Positions 1 through 8,745 of a stretch of DNA of 64,000 nucleotides are shown one piece after another (the stretch's first letter is position 1; the number at the start of each line of letters is the position of its first letter). Origin of the DNA: an uncultured Sinobacteraceae bacterium (GTDB taxonomy: Bacteria > Pseudomonadota > Gammaproteobacteria > Nevskiales > Nevskiaceae). A program made the translations under genes and the position numbers. The notes beneath the pieces are model-generated. The model was given only the letters and a program-made list of their open reading frames with translations. It was not told where the DNA came from and searched no databases. The stretch covers positions 496,001 through 560,000 of the forward strand of contig CAIJRD010000011.1 of the NCBI GenBank assembly GCA_903822975.1. Direction: 5' to 3'.

Positions 1-859
1 ACGCATCCTGCGCAACCGACTGCAGGTGCGCGTCGATCGACAGGTACAGATCCTTGCCCGGTGCGCCGGCGTGATAGTCGAGATCGCGCAGCGGTCGACC
101 ACCGGCATTGGCTTCGACGATCTTGTTGCCGGGCGTTCCGCGCAGATCGTTTTCGTGACTGCGCTCGATGCCGGACTTGCCGATCTGCGTCAGGCCTTGA
201 TAGAGATTTTCGTCGAGCGTTGCGTAGTCGGCATCGGAAATGCCGCCGACATAACCGATCAGGTGCGAGGTGGACTCGGCCAGCGGATAGTCGCGCGCCA
301 ACTGTGCGGACACGTCGACCCCGGCGAAGTCGTAGCGGTTGATCTCGTAGCGCGCCACTTCCTCCATCGACAGATTGGTTCGCAACGGCACCGCGCGGTA
401 GCGCTGCGTGCGTCGCATGCGCTCGCGGAAGCGGGTGATGTCGCCGTCGGTGACGCGCACGACGTCGGCCAGACGAGCCAGGGTGTTGTCGAGGTTGTCG
501 ACATTTTCCGGCGTCAGCGTCAGCACGTAGTTCGGCTGGTTCTGCGCCAGGAGTACGCCGTTGCGGTCGTAAATCAGACCGCGCACCGGTGCCACCGGCA
601 CCACGCGCATGCGGTTTTCGTCGGCACGCGTGAGGTAGTAGCTGTGATCGACCAACTGGATTTCGCTGAGCCGCATGACCAGCAGGCCAGTGAGCACGAC
701 CACCAGCATGCCGGCAATCCAGATGCGCTGAGTGAAGGTTCGCTTTTCTTCGAAAACGTCCTTCACCGCGTCGAAGGTGTCGGACAGGCCGATGCGGCGC
801 GACGCCGAGCTGCCGAGTGTTGCGGCCTGCCGACGGCGTGGCGGCATGCGCGTGTTCAT
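1..859 (-). CDS. mrdA: Penicillin-binding protein 2 (peptidoglycan transpeptidase), 5' part only
   Basis: The first 286 codons are present; the gene runs off the left edge. PBP2 cross-links peptidoglycan during cell elongation together with RodA. The product starts MNTRMPPRRR, has one membrane anchor at about residues 46-63 (IWIAGMLVVVLTGLLV), and then the class B PBP dimerisation region with PVRGLIYDRNGVLLAQNQP at about 91-109 and GLTQIGKSGIERSHE further on. The catalytic SxxK serine lies beyond the window. ATG at 859 is the first start after the gap and gives the usual short cytoplasmic tail. In most relatives mreD lies directly upstream; here there is no gene for about 680 bp. Identification is firm, although the catalytic domain cannot be seen. 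Confidence 0.93.
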   Translation of the reverse strand, partial: MNTRMPPRRRQAATLGSSASRRIGLSDTFDAVKDVFEEKRTFTQRIWIAGMLVVVLTGLLVMRLSEIQLVDHSYYLTRADENRMRVVPVAPVRGLIYDRNGVLLAQNQPNYVLTLTPENVDNLDNTLARLADVVRVTDGDITRFRERMRRTQRYRAVPLRTNLSMEEVARYEINRYDFAGVDVSAQLARDYPLAESTSHLIGYVGGISDADYATLDENLYQGLTQIGKSGIERSHENDLRGTPGNKIVEANAGGRPLRDLDYHAGAPGKDLYLSIDAHLQSVAQDA

Positions 860-1540
860 GCTGGTGCGTATCCCGGCGCACTCGCCAACATCACGGTCAC
901 GCGCGACCCGATGCGGCGCACTTCACCAGCCGGGCGATTGCGGCACCGCGCACGCGCCGCATGCCCTGAGGTTTGTCGTTCACTCGACAACTGCACACGC
1001 TCCATTCAAAAACAATTCACAACACCTTTGGTGAACGCAGGCGCCGCACGCGAACGGCACGCGCACCACTCCGCATTCAAGCCGGAACTGGCGAGGCTGC
1101 GGTAGACGCGGCGCGCGGCGCGATTCGAACCGCACGGACCAGCGCAGACTCGCAGCACCGCAGGCGCTCACGCCAGGCGCCGGCTCGTATGCGACGAATT
1201 CGGCGTAACCGCGGCCGCGCCAAGCCGAATCACCAGTTTGCAGCGGACTTCAGCGACTTCAGCGACATCGGCGCTGGCGAGCACTGTACAAAACTTATCG
1301 CAATGCGTGCCGACGCGGCGTGTAAAGTCGTGTCTCGCGTCGATCGATTTCGGCTCTGATTCGCAGCTTGCAGGCCTGCGCCTGCATGCCGCGCTGCGGC
1401 CGCTGCGTGCGATCGTCGGAGTCGCAATCGACACGCGCTCGCGTCCGTTTCTCGCAATGAAACGCGCGATGGCTCTCCCAAGGCTGCCGGAACCTGCCAA
1501 AGTGCAGGAAATTAGCAGCGAGCCTTACAGGATGTCTTCG
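860..1540. other. Non-coding gap between divergent mrdA and rhomboid genes
   Basis: No convincing gene is visible on either strand, and no mreD-like reading frame precedes mrdA. It contains a short 9-bp direct repeat (unit close to cttcagcga) at about 1246-1272. Promoters for the two flanking divergent genes must lie here, but I cannot place them. Confidence 0.6.
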
Positions 1541-2125
1541 ATGAGCCCGGTTACTTATGCGCTGCTGATTGCCAACATCGCCATCTTCGGGCTCGAATCG
1601 GCCCTCGGCGATGCTGTGGTCCAGAATTTCGCGCTGTGGCCGGTGGGCGCGGGATTCGAGCCCTGGCAAATCGTCAGCAGCGCCTTCCTGCACGCCAACC
1701 TCACACACCTGGGCAGCAATATGTTCGGCCTGTGGATGTTCGGGCGCCAGGTGGAAGCCGCACTCGGCAGCGCGCGTTTCCTGCTGCTGTATCTGCTCAG
1801 CGTGCTGACCGCGAGTGCCGCTCAGTTGGCGGTGTGCAGTGCGCTCGGCGAACTGCAGCCGACGCTGGGGGCCTCCGGCGGATTGTTCGGCGTGCTGGCC
1901 GCGTTTGCGTTGCTGTTTCCGCGCCAGCGAATCATCCTGCTGTTTCCACCGATCCCGATGCCGGCGCGCGTGTTCGTATTGCTCTACGCAGCGTTCGAAC
2001 TGTTCTCCGGCGTGGCCGGCACACAGTCGGGTGTTGCGCACTTCGCGCACCTCGGCGGATTGATCGGCGGCGGACTGCTGCTGTGGTTCTGGCGTTCGCG
2101 CGGCAGCTTGGCGGCGTACAACTGA
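1541..2125 (+). CDS. Rhomboid family intramembrane serine protease
   Basis: The product (194 aa) is a multi-pass membrane protein cleaving transmembrane substrates within the lipid bilayer. The hallmark nucleophile motif GASGGLFG is at residues 110-117 (Ser112), the catalytic His is in AHLGG (His170), and the oxyanion HxxxN motif is HLGSN (His56, Asn60). About six hydrophobic helices and a length near 200 aa match the minimal bacterial form. I chose the ATG at 1541 because AGGA (1529-1532) sits 8 bases upstream; an ATG at 1532 overlaps that site. Substrates are unknown. Confidence 0.9.
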   Translation: MSPVTYALLIANIAIFGLESALGDAVVQNFALWPVGAGFEPWQIVSSAFLHANLTHLGSNMFGLWMFGRQVEAALGSARFLLLYLLSVLTASAAQLAVCSALGELQPTLGASGGLFGVLAAFALLFPRQRIILLFPPIPMPARVFVLLYAAFELFSGVAGTQSGVAHFAHLGGLIGGGLLLWFWRSRGSLAAYN

Positions 2126-2402
2126 GCCGTGCGTCGGTCGATGGCGCTCGCGTAGCCGCCGCTGTGACACGGCGATGAGCCGGTCGTATGTTCGATCAGC
2201 ATCGATGCCGCCACGATGCGCTGGCATTGCGCCGATGCAAGAACGCGCGGCGGCTCACCGATCGAAGAAGCGAAGTTCGTCGCCGACCTCGCGCATCATG
2301 CTGCGAACCGCGCGCGTCGGTGTGTCGCTGCACCGCTCGCCGCTAGCCGCTGTTTCGCGCCAGCACGAGCGAACGGCACGCGCGAGCGCAGGCAGACGCG
2401 GC

Positions 2403-2903
2403 TCAAGGTTGCGAGTAAGGCACCACCGAGATCGCGTTCATCGGTGAGCCGTCGACGATCTTGGTCGAGTAGCCGATGTAGATCAGCACGCCGCGCGCAC
2501 GGTCGACGAAGCGGTGCACCGTGGTCTTCTTGAAGATGAGCGAGGTGCGTTCGCTGAAGACATCCTCGTCATCCGACAGCTTTGCCGGCAGCGTCACCGG
2601 TTTCGTTGCGACGCAGGCCAGCCCGAAGCGCGCCGGGTCTTCCGCGAGGCCGACCGCACCCTTGTAACCACCGGTGCGCGCCTGGCTCAGGTAGCAGCTG
2701 ACTGCTGGAATCTGCGGATCGGTATAGGCCGTCACACAGATCTTGTCGTTCGGACTGGCGAGACGAAATGTGGTGCTGACGCAACCGACGTCATCGGAGC
2801 CGGATGCCGCCGCAGGCGGCGCGGGCAACGCCAGCAGCGCGGCCATCACCACAGCCAACATCGCGCCGCCGCGGGCGCACTTCTTCGTATCGAGAACTTT
2901 CAC
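2403..2903 (-). CDS. creA: CreA family periplasmic protein
   Basis: The product (166 aa) matches the CreA family, whose role is poorly defined despite the name 'catabolite regulation protein'. Visible family features are NDKICVTAYTDPQIPAVSCY and TGGYKGAVGLAEDPARFGLA, followed by SLIFKKTTVHRFVDRARGVL. The N-terminus carries basic residues and a hydrophobic stretch ending PAAASG, a typical Sec signal peptide, so it is exported. GTG at 2903 is preferred because an aagggg Shine-Dalgarno lies just upstream (2911-2917); a GTG at 2936 lacks one. It stands alone. Confidence 0.9.
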   Translation of the reverse strand: MKVLDTKKCARGGAMLAVVMAALLALPAPPAAASGSDDVGCVSTTFRLASPNDKICVTAYTDPQIPAVSCYLSQARTGGYKGAVGLAEDPARFGLACVATKPVTLPAKLSDDEDVFSERTSLIFKKTTVHRFVDRARGVLIYIGYSTKIVDGSPMNAISVVPYSQP

Positions 2904-3288
2904 CAGAAACCCCTTTGGATGACGCGCGGTCCACACCGGACGCTGCGTTCAGCAGTATGCCCGCCGCGCGCCGCCAATGGATGCCCCTCGCAAGCCGTCT
3001 ATGACGTGCCTCGCAACAGAGATCGCAGAAGAGACTCGCGTTGCCGCACGCGCGATTGGCGGGCGCCAGTCATCGAGCACTTCGACGACGACCCGCCTTG
3101 TCTGATCCGCTGCGCCGCGCGAGCGCATCGAGGACGCTTCGCATGCTTCGCGCTGGATATGAGCCGCAATCGGGGACTGCCCTAAATCGACGTGCGATTC
3201 CCAATTTTGGACGCGCACCGATGCGGAGGTCCGCGCGAACGTCGGAAGGACGTGGAGGCGGACGTGGCGGCGGACGTGGCGGCGGATA
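2904..3288. other. Non-coding gap with a short GC-rich tandem repeat
   Basis: No gene is supported here. At about 3250-3288, just past the end of the aminotransferase gene, there are about three copies of a 12-bp unit (ggcggacgtggc). Confidence 0.5.
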
Positions 3289-4521
3289 TCAGGCCGCGTC
3301 GAGCACGCGGTCGAGTGCTGCCAGCAGCTGATCGATCTCGGCGGCCGAGGTGTAATGCAGGAACGACAGCCGCAGCACGCCTCGCTGCGGATCGACACCG
3401 AGCGCTTCGAGCAGCCGCACCGCGTAGAAGTGTCCGGCCGCGGCCATGATGCCGAGCCCCGCCAGTTCGGGAATCAGCGCTTGCGGTGCGCGCCGCAGCG
3501 GAACGCAGGCCACGGTTGCGGCACGTTGTGTGGCATCCGCCGGGCCCAGCAGGCGCACATCGCGGCGATTGGCGAGGTAATCGAGCAGGCGCGTGAGCGC
3601 CGGTCGTTCGGCATCGCGCAGCAACTGCCGAATACGCTTTGGCCGTGCGGCAATCGGGCCGCCGCCGTGGTGGGCATCGAGCACATCGAAATAGTCTGCA
3701 ATGCCGCGTGCCGCTGCGATCTGCGCATGATCCGGCCCGGCAGGCAGCAGTCGCTTGCGTGCGTAGGCGGCGTTGAACGAATGCCCTTGATTGCCGAGCC
3801 GTTCGAATAAGGGCTGACGCACGACCATCGCACCCAGATGCGGACCGTAGGTCTTGTACAGCGAGAACAGCACGATGTCGGCGCCGAACGCGGCAACATC
3901 CGGCAAACCGTGCGGCGCCGAGGCAACGCAGTCGACGACGGTTGCGGCACCGACCGTGCGCGCCTTCGCGCAGATTTCAGCGACCGGATTGAACTGCGCG
4001 ACGATGTTCGAGCACTGCGAAAACGCGATCAGCCGCGTGCGATCGTTCAGCAGCGTATCGAGTGCTGCGACATCGAGCGCGCCGCTTGCGGCATCGACCT
4101 GCCATTCGCGCACGACGATGCCTTCGTCGGCGAGACGTCGCCAGACGCCGTTGTTGGCCTCGTGATCCTGGTTGGTGACGACGATCTCGTCGCCCTGCTT
4201 CAGCAGCTTGCGGAATGCCTGCGCCAGCACGTAGGTGTTCTGCGAAGTCGAAGGACCAAAGTGCAGTTCGTCGGCACTGACGTTCAGGTACTCGGCGAGC
4301 CGCGTGTACGAAGCGTCCATCCACTCACCGGCTTCCTGCGAGGCGGCGTACGCGTAATACGGCTGGACCTTCAGGCGACGGTAATACTCGCCGAGGCGGT
4401 CGATCACCTGCGCGCAGGCGTAGGAGCCTCCGGCGTTTTCGAAAAACGCCTGCCCTTGCAACGAGGCCTCGGCAAACGCGGGGAATTGCGCGCGAACGAA
4501 TGGGCTATCGAGCGGCTGCAT
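3289..4521 (-). CDS. Class V aminotransferase, cysteine desulfurase-like
   Basis: A PLP enzyme of the NifS/CsdA-like fold (410 aa). The PLP lysine is Lys223 in SLYKTYGPHLG, the cofactor-facing Asp is in VVDCVAS (Asp197), and the His stacking on PLP is in DHEANNG (His120). FGPSTSQNTY near residue 88 is the phosphate-binding region. The long form with an NFENAGG-like opening (FFENAGGSYA) suits the cysteine-desulfurase-like or selenocysteine-lyase-like branch rather than IscS. No active-site-loop cysteine is obvious, so the substrate is uncertain. ATG at 4521 begins the conserved region. No isc or suf gene is nearby. Confidence 0.85.
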   Translation of the reverse strand: MQPLDSPFVRAQFPAFAEASLQGQAFFENAGGSYACAQVIDRLGEYYRRLKVQPYYAYAASQEAGEWMDASYTRLAEYLNVSADELHFGPSTSQNTYVLAQAFRKLLKQGDEIVVTNQDHEANNGVWRRLADEGIVVREWQVDAASGALDVAALDTLLNDRTRLIAFSQCSNIVAQFNPVAEICAKARTVGAATVVDCVASAPHGLPDVAAFGADIVLFSLYKTYGPHLGAMVVRQPLFERLGNQGHSFNAAYARKRLLPAGPDHAQIAAARGIADYFDVLDAHHGGGPIAARPKRIRQLLRDAERPALTRLLDYLANRRDVRLLGPADATQRAATVACVPLRRAPQALIPELAGLGIMAAAGHFYAVRLLEALGVDPQRGVLRLSFLHYTSAAEIDQLLAALDRVLDAA

Positions 4522-4584
4522 GGTCGGCTCAGAGGTCGGGCGCGCGCGTGACAGCGATGGTCAGGTGCCGAATCTTCGCGGCAA

Positions 4585-5241
4585 TCACGCGGGCGTGGCT
4601 TCCGCGGCGATCTGCAGCAGCGCGCGCTCGAACACTTCGACCGGCTGGCCGCCGGAAATCAGGTGCCGCTGATTGATGATGATCGCGGGCACCGAGTGGA
4701 TGCCCCGATCGAGGAAGAATTCCTCCTGCTCGCGCACCGCCTCGGCGTATTCGTCAGATTCAAGGATCGCCTGCGCACGCGTCCGATCGAGCCCGCAAGC
4801 CGCGGCAATGTCGATCAACACCGCAGGATCGGAAGGGTTGCGACCCTCACCGAAGTAGGCGCGCAACAAGGCCTGCTTCAGTTCGAGCTGACGTCCTTCG
4901 AGCGCCGCCCAGTGCAACAGCCGGTGCGCATCGAAGGTGTTGTAGATGCGGCCGCGCGCGTCCATGTTGAAGTGGAAACCGACCTCCGCGCCGCGCTGCC
5001 GGATCGCCTCGCGCGTCCGCGCGAATTCACTGTCTGACGAACCGTACTTCTGGCGGATGTGCTCGCCGATGTCTTGCCCTTCGGCCGGCATCTGCGGATT
5101 CAGCTCGAACGGCTGGAAGTGCAGCTGCGCTTCGACGCGATCGCCGACGTTCGCAAGCGCCTGCTGCAGCGCACCGAGTCCGATGGCGCACCAGGGACAG
5201 GACACGTCCGACACGAAATCGATCGTCAACTGCTTTTTCAT
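4585..5241 (-). CDS. FrnE-like DsbA family oxidoreductase
   Basis: A thioredoxin-fold protein (218 aa) with active site CPWC at residues 15-18 and the FrnE signature FQPFELNPQMPAEG. No signal peptide is present, so it is cytoplasmic, unlike true DsbA. Family members are dithiol oxidoreductases, often annotated as 2-hydroxychromene-2-carboxylate isomerase-like. The cis-proline region is SVPAIIINQ. GAGGA lies 9 bases before the ATG at 5241 and directly abuts the ATG at 5250, so 5241 is the likely start. It follows the StyC-like gene on the same strand after a 90-bp gap, so the two may be cotranscribed. Confidence 0.88.
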   Translation of the reverse strand: MKKQLTIDFVSDVSCPWCAIGLGALQQALANVGDRVEAQLHFQPFELNPQMPAEGQDIGEHIRQKYGSSDSEFARTREAIRQRGAEVGFHFNMDARGRIYNTFDAHRLLHWAALEGRQLELKQALLRAYFGEGRNPSDPAVLIDIAAACGLDRTRAQAILESDEYAEAVREQEEFFLDRGIHSVPAIIINQRHLISGGQPVEVFERALLQIAAEATPA

Positions 5242-5331
5242 CGCTGACATTCCTCAGGTTCGATTTATCGCCGGCCGTTCCACTCTCGTCGCATTGACCG
5301 CGCGATCCCGCGATCTCACGATCCCGGAGTC

Positions 5332-5805
5332 TCAGTCGGCCGGCTTTGCGCGAAACAGGATAACCAAGGCGATCAGCAAGCTCACAGCACCGATGATTGC
5401 TGGAATAAACGCCAGCGCACCCGCCCAGTTGCCCTCGCCCAGACGGTTGCTGCCCAGGGTGAGTCCGTGGTTGTGTCCGAACATGCTGAACAGATAGAAG
5501 CAGAAGTTGCCCCATACCGCGATGATCGTGCCCCAGGTGACCCAAGCTGCGGCCTGCGCGCTCACCTGACGCCAGCGCATCGCCATGCCGAGCACGATCG
5601 CCATCATGCCGTTGAGCAGCATGCCGAGGTGTACCGCGCGCCAGCCCTCCAGGGTTCCAGGCATTTCGAGACCGAAGAACAGCGGCAGCGGCGATAGCGA
5701 GATGCCGCCCAGCATCGAGAAGGTCAGCATGAACCCGCCGAGCAGGGCGATGATCATCGCGGCAAGGCCGTTCTTGATCAGAAGATTTGAGCCGGTAACA
5801 GGCAT
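5332..5805 (-). CDS. Styrene-oxide-isomerase (StyC)-like heme membrane protein
   Basis: A 157-aa protein with four hydrophobic segments. It aligns by eye, one residue out of register, with styrene oxide isomerase, which converts aryl epoxides to aldehydes using ferric heme b. The heme-ligand His of the family corresponds to His59 in GWRAVHLGMLLNG, the following Asn to Asn65 (LLNGMM), and the active-site Tyr to Tyr104 in NFCFYLF. Length and topology also match. The SOI sequence is recalled, not searched. No styrene monooxygenase (styAB) is nearby, so the natural substrate is unknown. A GGGGAG site 8 bases upstream supports the start. Confidence 0.75.
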   Translation of the reverse strand: MPVTGSNLLIKNGLAAMIIALLGGFMLTFSMLGGISLSPLPLFFGLEMPGTLEGWRAVHLGMLLNGMMAIVLGMAMRWRQVSAQAAAWVTWGTIIAVWGNFCFYLFSMFGHNHGLTLGSNRLGEGNWAGALAFIPAIIGAVSLLIALVILFRAKPAD

Positions 5806-6027
5806 GTGGTGTTCTCCCCGAACGATTGATTGGATTTATGGCGTCCGCGTGCCGCAGCAAAACCGTCGTTCCCAGCAACGCGTCGCGCGTCGATCATACG
5901 TCCTGTTTGAGGCTTCGATGTAATCGCCGATCGCCGCTCGCCCCAACTGACGAAAGGAGGATGCTAACGGCACGGATGCGGGCAGATACTGGCGCCGCTG
6001 CGGCACAGCACAACCGGAGGACAAGCC

Positions 6028-6930
6028 ATGCAAACGCTTGCGGTACACCCGATGGACAACTTCCCGGTGCGTCCGCTGACGTTCGATCTCGAACATGTCG
6101 GCATTCACGATCTGGTATGGAGCCGCACCTGCCCTGAATTCTCGGTTTTCATGAATGCGCTGGGCCTGCACATACCGCACTTCGAGCGCTATTTGATCCA
6201 TTCGCTGCGACTCGCCAAAGAGCAGGTGCAGGACGCGCCGCTTCGCCGCGATATCTCGGCGATCATCGGTCAGGAAGCGCATCACGCGAAGAACTTCCTG
6301 CTGATCAATCAGGCGCTGGCCAAGCGCTATCCGCAGGTTGCGCGACACGATGCAGACGCGAAACAACACTTCGGCGACCGCGCTAAAAACGACTCCCTAA
6401 AACGCCTGGTCGGCTTTACCGCCGGCTACGAAACCTTCACCTTCCTCGCCGGCATCATCATCCTGCAGCATCACCAGCGCTGGTTCGAAAATTCCGAGCC
6501 GGTGATGAAGGCGGTCTGGATCTGGCATCAAGTCGAGGAAGTCGAGCACGGCGCAGTCGCCTTCGATGTTTACAAGGCGCTGTACGGCAAAGATGAGTGG
6601 TATCGAAAGTGGATGGTGCTGGCGGCGTTGACGCACATTGCCGGCGAAACCATCAAAACTTATGTTCACATGGCGCGGATCGAAGGCTGGCTGGGCACGC
6701 CATTCAAGGCGATCAAATCCCTGGGTTTCTGTGCATCGATGCTGCTGCGTCTCTTGTTCAGTGCGCTGCCGGTGTTTCGCAAGTCCTACAACCCGCGCAG
6801 CCATCCGGTGGTGACCTCGCGGCAAGATCCGATCCAGATTGCCTGGCGACGCTTCGAGCGCAATGGCGGCGACGTGCTGAAGATCGATCACGCCAAGATG
6901 GCGCAGATCATGGGAATTGGAGCCGCCTGA
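6028..6930 (+). CDS. PF10118-type ferritin-like 'metal-dependent hydrolase'
   Basis: A 300-aa protein of the family annotated as predicted metal-dependent hydrolase (COG3687). Two metal-binding helices are visible: IIGQEAHHAKNF (Glu83, His86) and HQVEEVEHGAVAFDVY (about Glu170-His174), with another Glu in FTAGYETFTF (Glu135). This is the spacing of a ferritin-like di-iron four-helix bundle, so an oxidase or hydroxylase activity is as plausible as hydrolysis. A strong ggagg site precedes the ATG. It is divergent from the StyC-like gene and convergent with the DUF445 gene; a paralogue lies at 8746-9642. Confidence 0.82.
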   Translation: MQTLAVHPMDNFPVRPLTFDLEHVGIHDLVWSRTCPEFSVFMNALGLHIPHFERYLIHSLRLAKEQVQDAPLRRDISAIIGQEAHHAKNFLLINQALAKRYPQVARHDADAKQHFGDRAKNDSLKRLVGFTAGYETFTFLAGIIILQHHQRWFENSEPVMKAVWIWHQVEEVEHGAVAFDVYKALYGKDEWYRKWMVLAALTHIAGETIKTYVHMARIEGWLGTPFKAIKSLGFCASMLLRLLFSALPVFRKSYNPRSHPVVTSRQDPIQIAWRRFERNGGDVLKIDHAKMAQIMGIGAA

Positions 6931-6942
6931 AGCGCGGCGCCG

Positions 6943-8181
6943 CTACAACATCAGTTGCACCTGGATTTCGCCCACCAGAAAGCCGAGCACGGCGCCGACC
7001 GTGATCAAGGTCATCTCGTCTTCCTTGAATGCGGGCCGCAACATGCCTTCGAATTCTTCCGGCGTCAGCATTTCCATGCGGGCGACGATGGTGTTGCCGA
7101 TGTCGAGCGCATCCAGCGCATAGCGCTCGACCTTCTTCGACGTCTCCGGCAACAGCTCAAGGATGCGCTTGACCAAATGCTCGCGGATCTCGATGAAGCG
7201 CTTCGAGCCGAGTGCGAGCATCACCAGCGGTCGCGCGGCGCCGAGTTGCGCATCGCTGGCTTGCTGCACGTGCTTTTGCACCAGATCCACCACGCGGTCG
7301 GCGAAGGGGCCGCGCAATAACTCCTCGACCAGGTTGGCGGGTGTCAACAATTGCTTGGCCATGATCTCGGCGTAATCGCGCGCCACCTCCTTCTGCCGCG
7401 AGATGAACAGGCCCTGCACCTTGAAGCCGAGAATGCGGTGCGGCTGCAGCGGTCGGAACAGCAACTGCAGCGCAACCCAGTCGCTGACAAAGCCGACCAC
7501 CGCACCGAACGCCGGCATCAGCCAGGGCTTGTGCCAGATGATCCAGCAGACCAGCTGCACCAGACCGAGACCGAAGCCGAACACCAGACCGGCGTTGCGA
7601 AAGAATGAGAACTCCTTGTAGCCGACCTTGCGCAGCACGTGATTCAGCAGGCTGCGATCCTTGACCAGGTTGGACACCAGCATGTGGCGCACGTCGATGT
7701 ACTTGTCGACGTCACTGCCGATGTCCTGCCACAGCTCCATCGCGATCTGCGGAATTTCGGCCTGGATGCGCCGCAGCATCGCGCGCCGCGCGAACTCCGG
7801 CAGGGCCATCCAGAACCCGGGAAAGAAGTGCTCGCCGAATTCGCGCAGCAGGTCTTCACTGGCTTCCTGCAGCGGGCCGTCGAGTTCTTTCAGGATGCGC
7901 TGCGGATCGAGTTTTTTTATCAGGTCTTCAGGCTTCAGCACGCGGCCGAGCAATAGATCGGCGGCGGTGCTGGCCATCTTTTCGGCCTTGCGCGGCACCA
8001 CACCCTGCCAGCCGAACCAGGGCTTGATGCCGATGAACTCGAGCGGCGCGAAGATCATTTCGACCGCCAGCATTTTCGAGGTATATCCGACCAAGGCGGC
8101 GACAATCGGCATCGACAGATACGTCCACCGATGCGCCTCGAAATCGGCGATCACGCTTGCTAGATAGGCGCGCCAGTCCAT
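6943..8181 (-). CDS. DUF445 family membrane protein
   Basis: A 412-aa member of the DUF445 family of unknown function. Two repeated modules are visible, each starting with a membrane helix followed by a PLEFIG- or RPLQPHRILG-like turn (LVGYTSKMLAVEMIF near residue 30; VGFVSDWVALQLLFRPLQPH near 230) and then a long charged helical region. A last hydrophobic helix (LITVGAVLGFLVGEIQVQL) ends the protein. The gene ends 12 bp from the convergent PF10118 gene. Family assignment is good; the role is unknown. Confidence 0.85.
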   Translation of the reverse strand: MDWRAYLASVIADFEAHRWTYLSMPIVAALVGYTSKMLAVEMIFAPLEFIGIKPWFGWQGVVPRKAEKMASTAADLLLGRVLKPEDLIKKLDPQRILKELDGPLQEASEDLLREFGEHFFPGFWMALPEFARRAMLRRIQAEIPQIAMELWQDIGSDVDKYIDVRHMLVSNLVKDRSLLNHVLRKVGYKEFSFFRNAGLVFGFGLGLVQLVCWIIWHKPWLMPAFGAVVGFVSDWVALQLLFRPLQPHRILGFKVQGLFISRQKEVARDYAEIMAKQLLTPANLVEELLRGPFADRVVDLVQKHVQQASDAQLGAARPLVMLALGSKRFIEIREHLVKRILELLPETSKKVERYALDALDIGNTIVARMEMLTPEEFEGMLRPAFKEDEMTLITVGAVLGFLVGEIQVQLML

Positions 8182-8512
8182 GCTCTCCCCCGCTGCTTTT
8201 GAAGTCGCCCGCTTACTTTTTTAGTTTGCCGGGCGTGGCCGCCTCGACTGCAGCGATGCTAACGGAAACCCATGCGCGAGCGCGAGTCGCCCCCGGGGGG
8301 AAATCGGGCACGCATGCGATGGCGGCGATGGGCGCGATCGCCGAGCAGTCCGCCCCAAACTTCGGACTCAGGCTTCGGACTCAGGCTTCGGACTCAGGCT
8401 TCGAACTCAGGCTTCGGACTCAGGCTTCGGTATTCGGGCTTCGGCCGTCCGTGCGCCGTTATTGGCGGTGCGCGATCGTAATGCCGCCGGAAGTCCGCGG
8501 CGTGCATCGGCC
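8182..8512. other. Intergenic gap holding a 13-bp tandem repeat
   Basis: No gene is seen. The gap lies upstream of the DUF445 gene and downstream of the small membrane gene, so it should contain the DUF445 promoter. The centre is the tandem repeat listed separately. Confidence 0.5.
8361..8444. repeat. 13-bp direct tandem repeat, six copies
   Basis: The unit ttcggactcaggc recurs at 8361, 8374, 8387, 8400 and 8413 with exact 13-bp spacing; a sixth degenerate copy begins at 8426. The fourth copy has a single g-to-a change. It is not a multiple of three and lies outside genes. Confidence 0.95.
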
Positions 8513-8734
8513 TCAGCCGAGCCCCTGCCACCAGTTCCGATGCGGCGGCATCGGCGGGTCAACCGTGCTCAGGTGGAAATGCGTCGTGAGTTCGTCATGC
8601 AGTGTGTCGTGATCCACGCCCAGCCCCGCGCGACGATAGCGGCGCAGACGGTGCATCGTCACCCAGGCCGGCATCAGCAACGTCACCGCGAGCGTCACTA
8701 CAAGTAGACTTGCTACTACACCAGTAGCGATCAT
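8513..8734 (-). CDS. Small single-TM hypothetical protein
   Basis: A 73-aa protein with one N-terminal membrane helix (MIATGVVASLLVVTLAVTLL) and a charged tail containing HRLRRYRRAGLGVDHDTLH. I do not recognise the family. aagga sits 7 bases before the ATG at 8734, inside the last codons of the upstream PF10118 gene, so translation is probably coupled to it. That linkage is the main reason to call it real. Confidence 0.6.
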   Translation of the reverse strand: MIATGVVASLLVVTLAVTLLMPAWVTMHRLRRYRRAGLGVDHDTLHDELTTHFHLSTVDPPMPPHRNWWQGLG

Positions 8735-8745
8735 GATCAAGTCCT

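Noticed and set aside
1110..1145. A tRNA T-arm-like sequence (ggttcgaatc with a 5-bp stem) on the minus strand
   Set aside because: No matching acceptor, D- or anticodon arm could be built around it, and no CCA or similar end.
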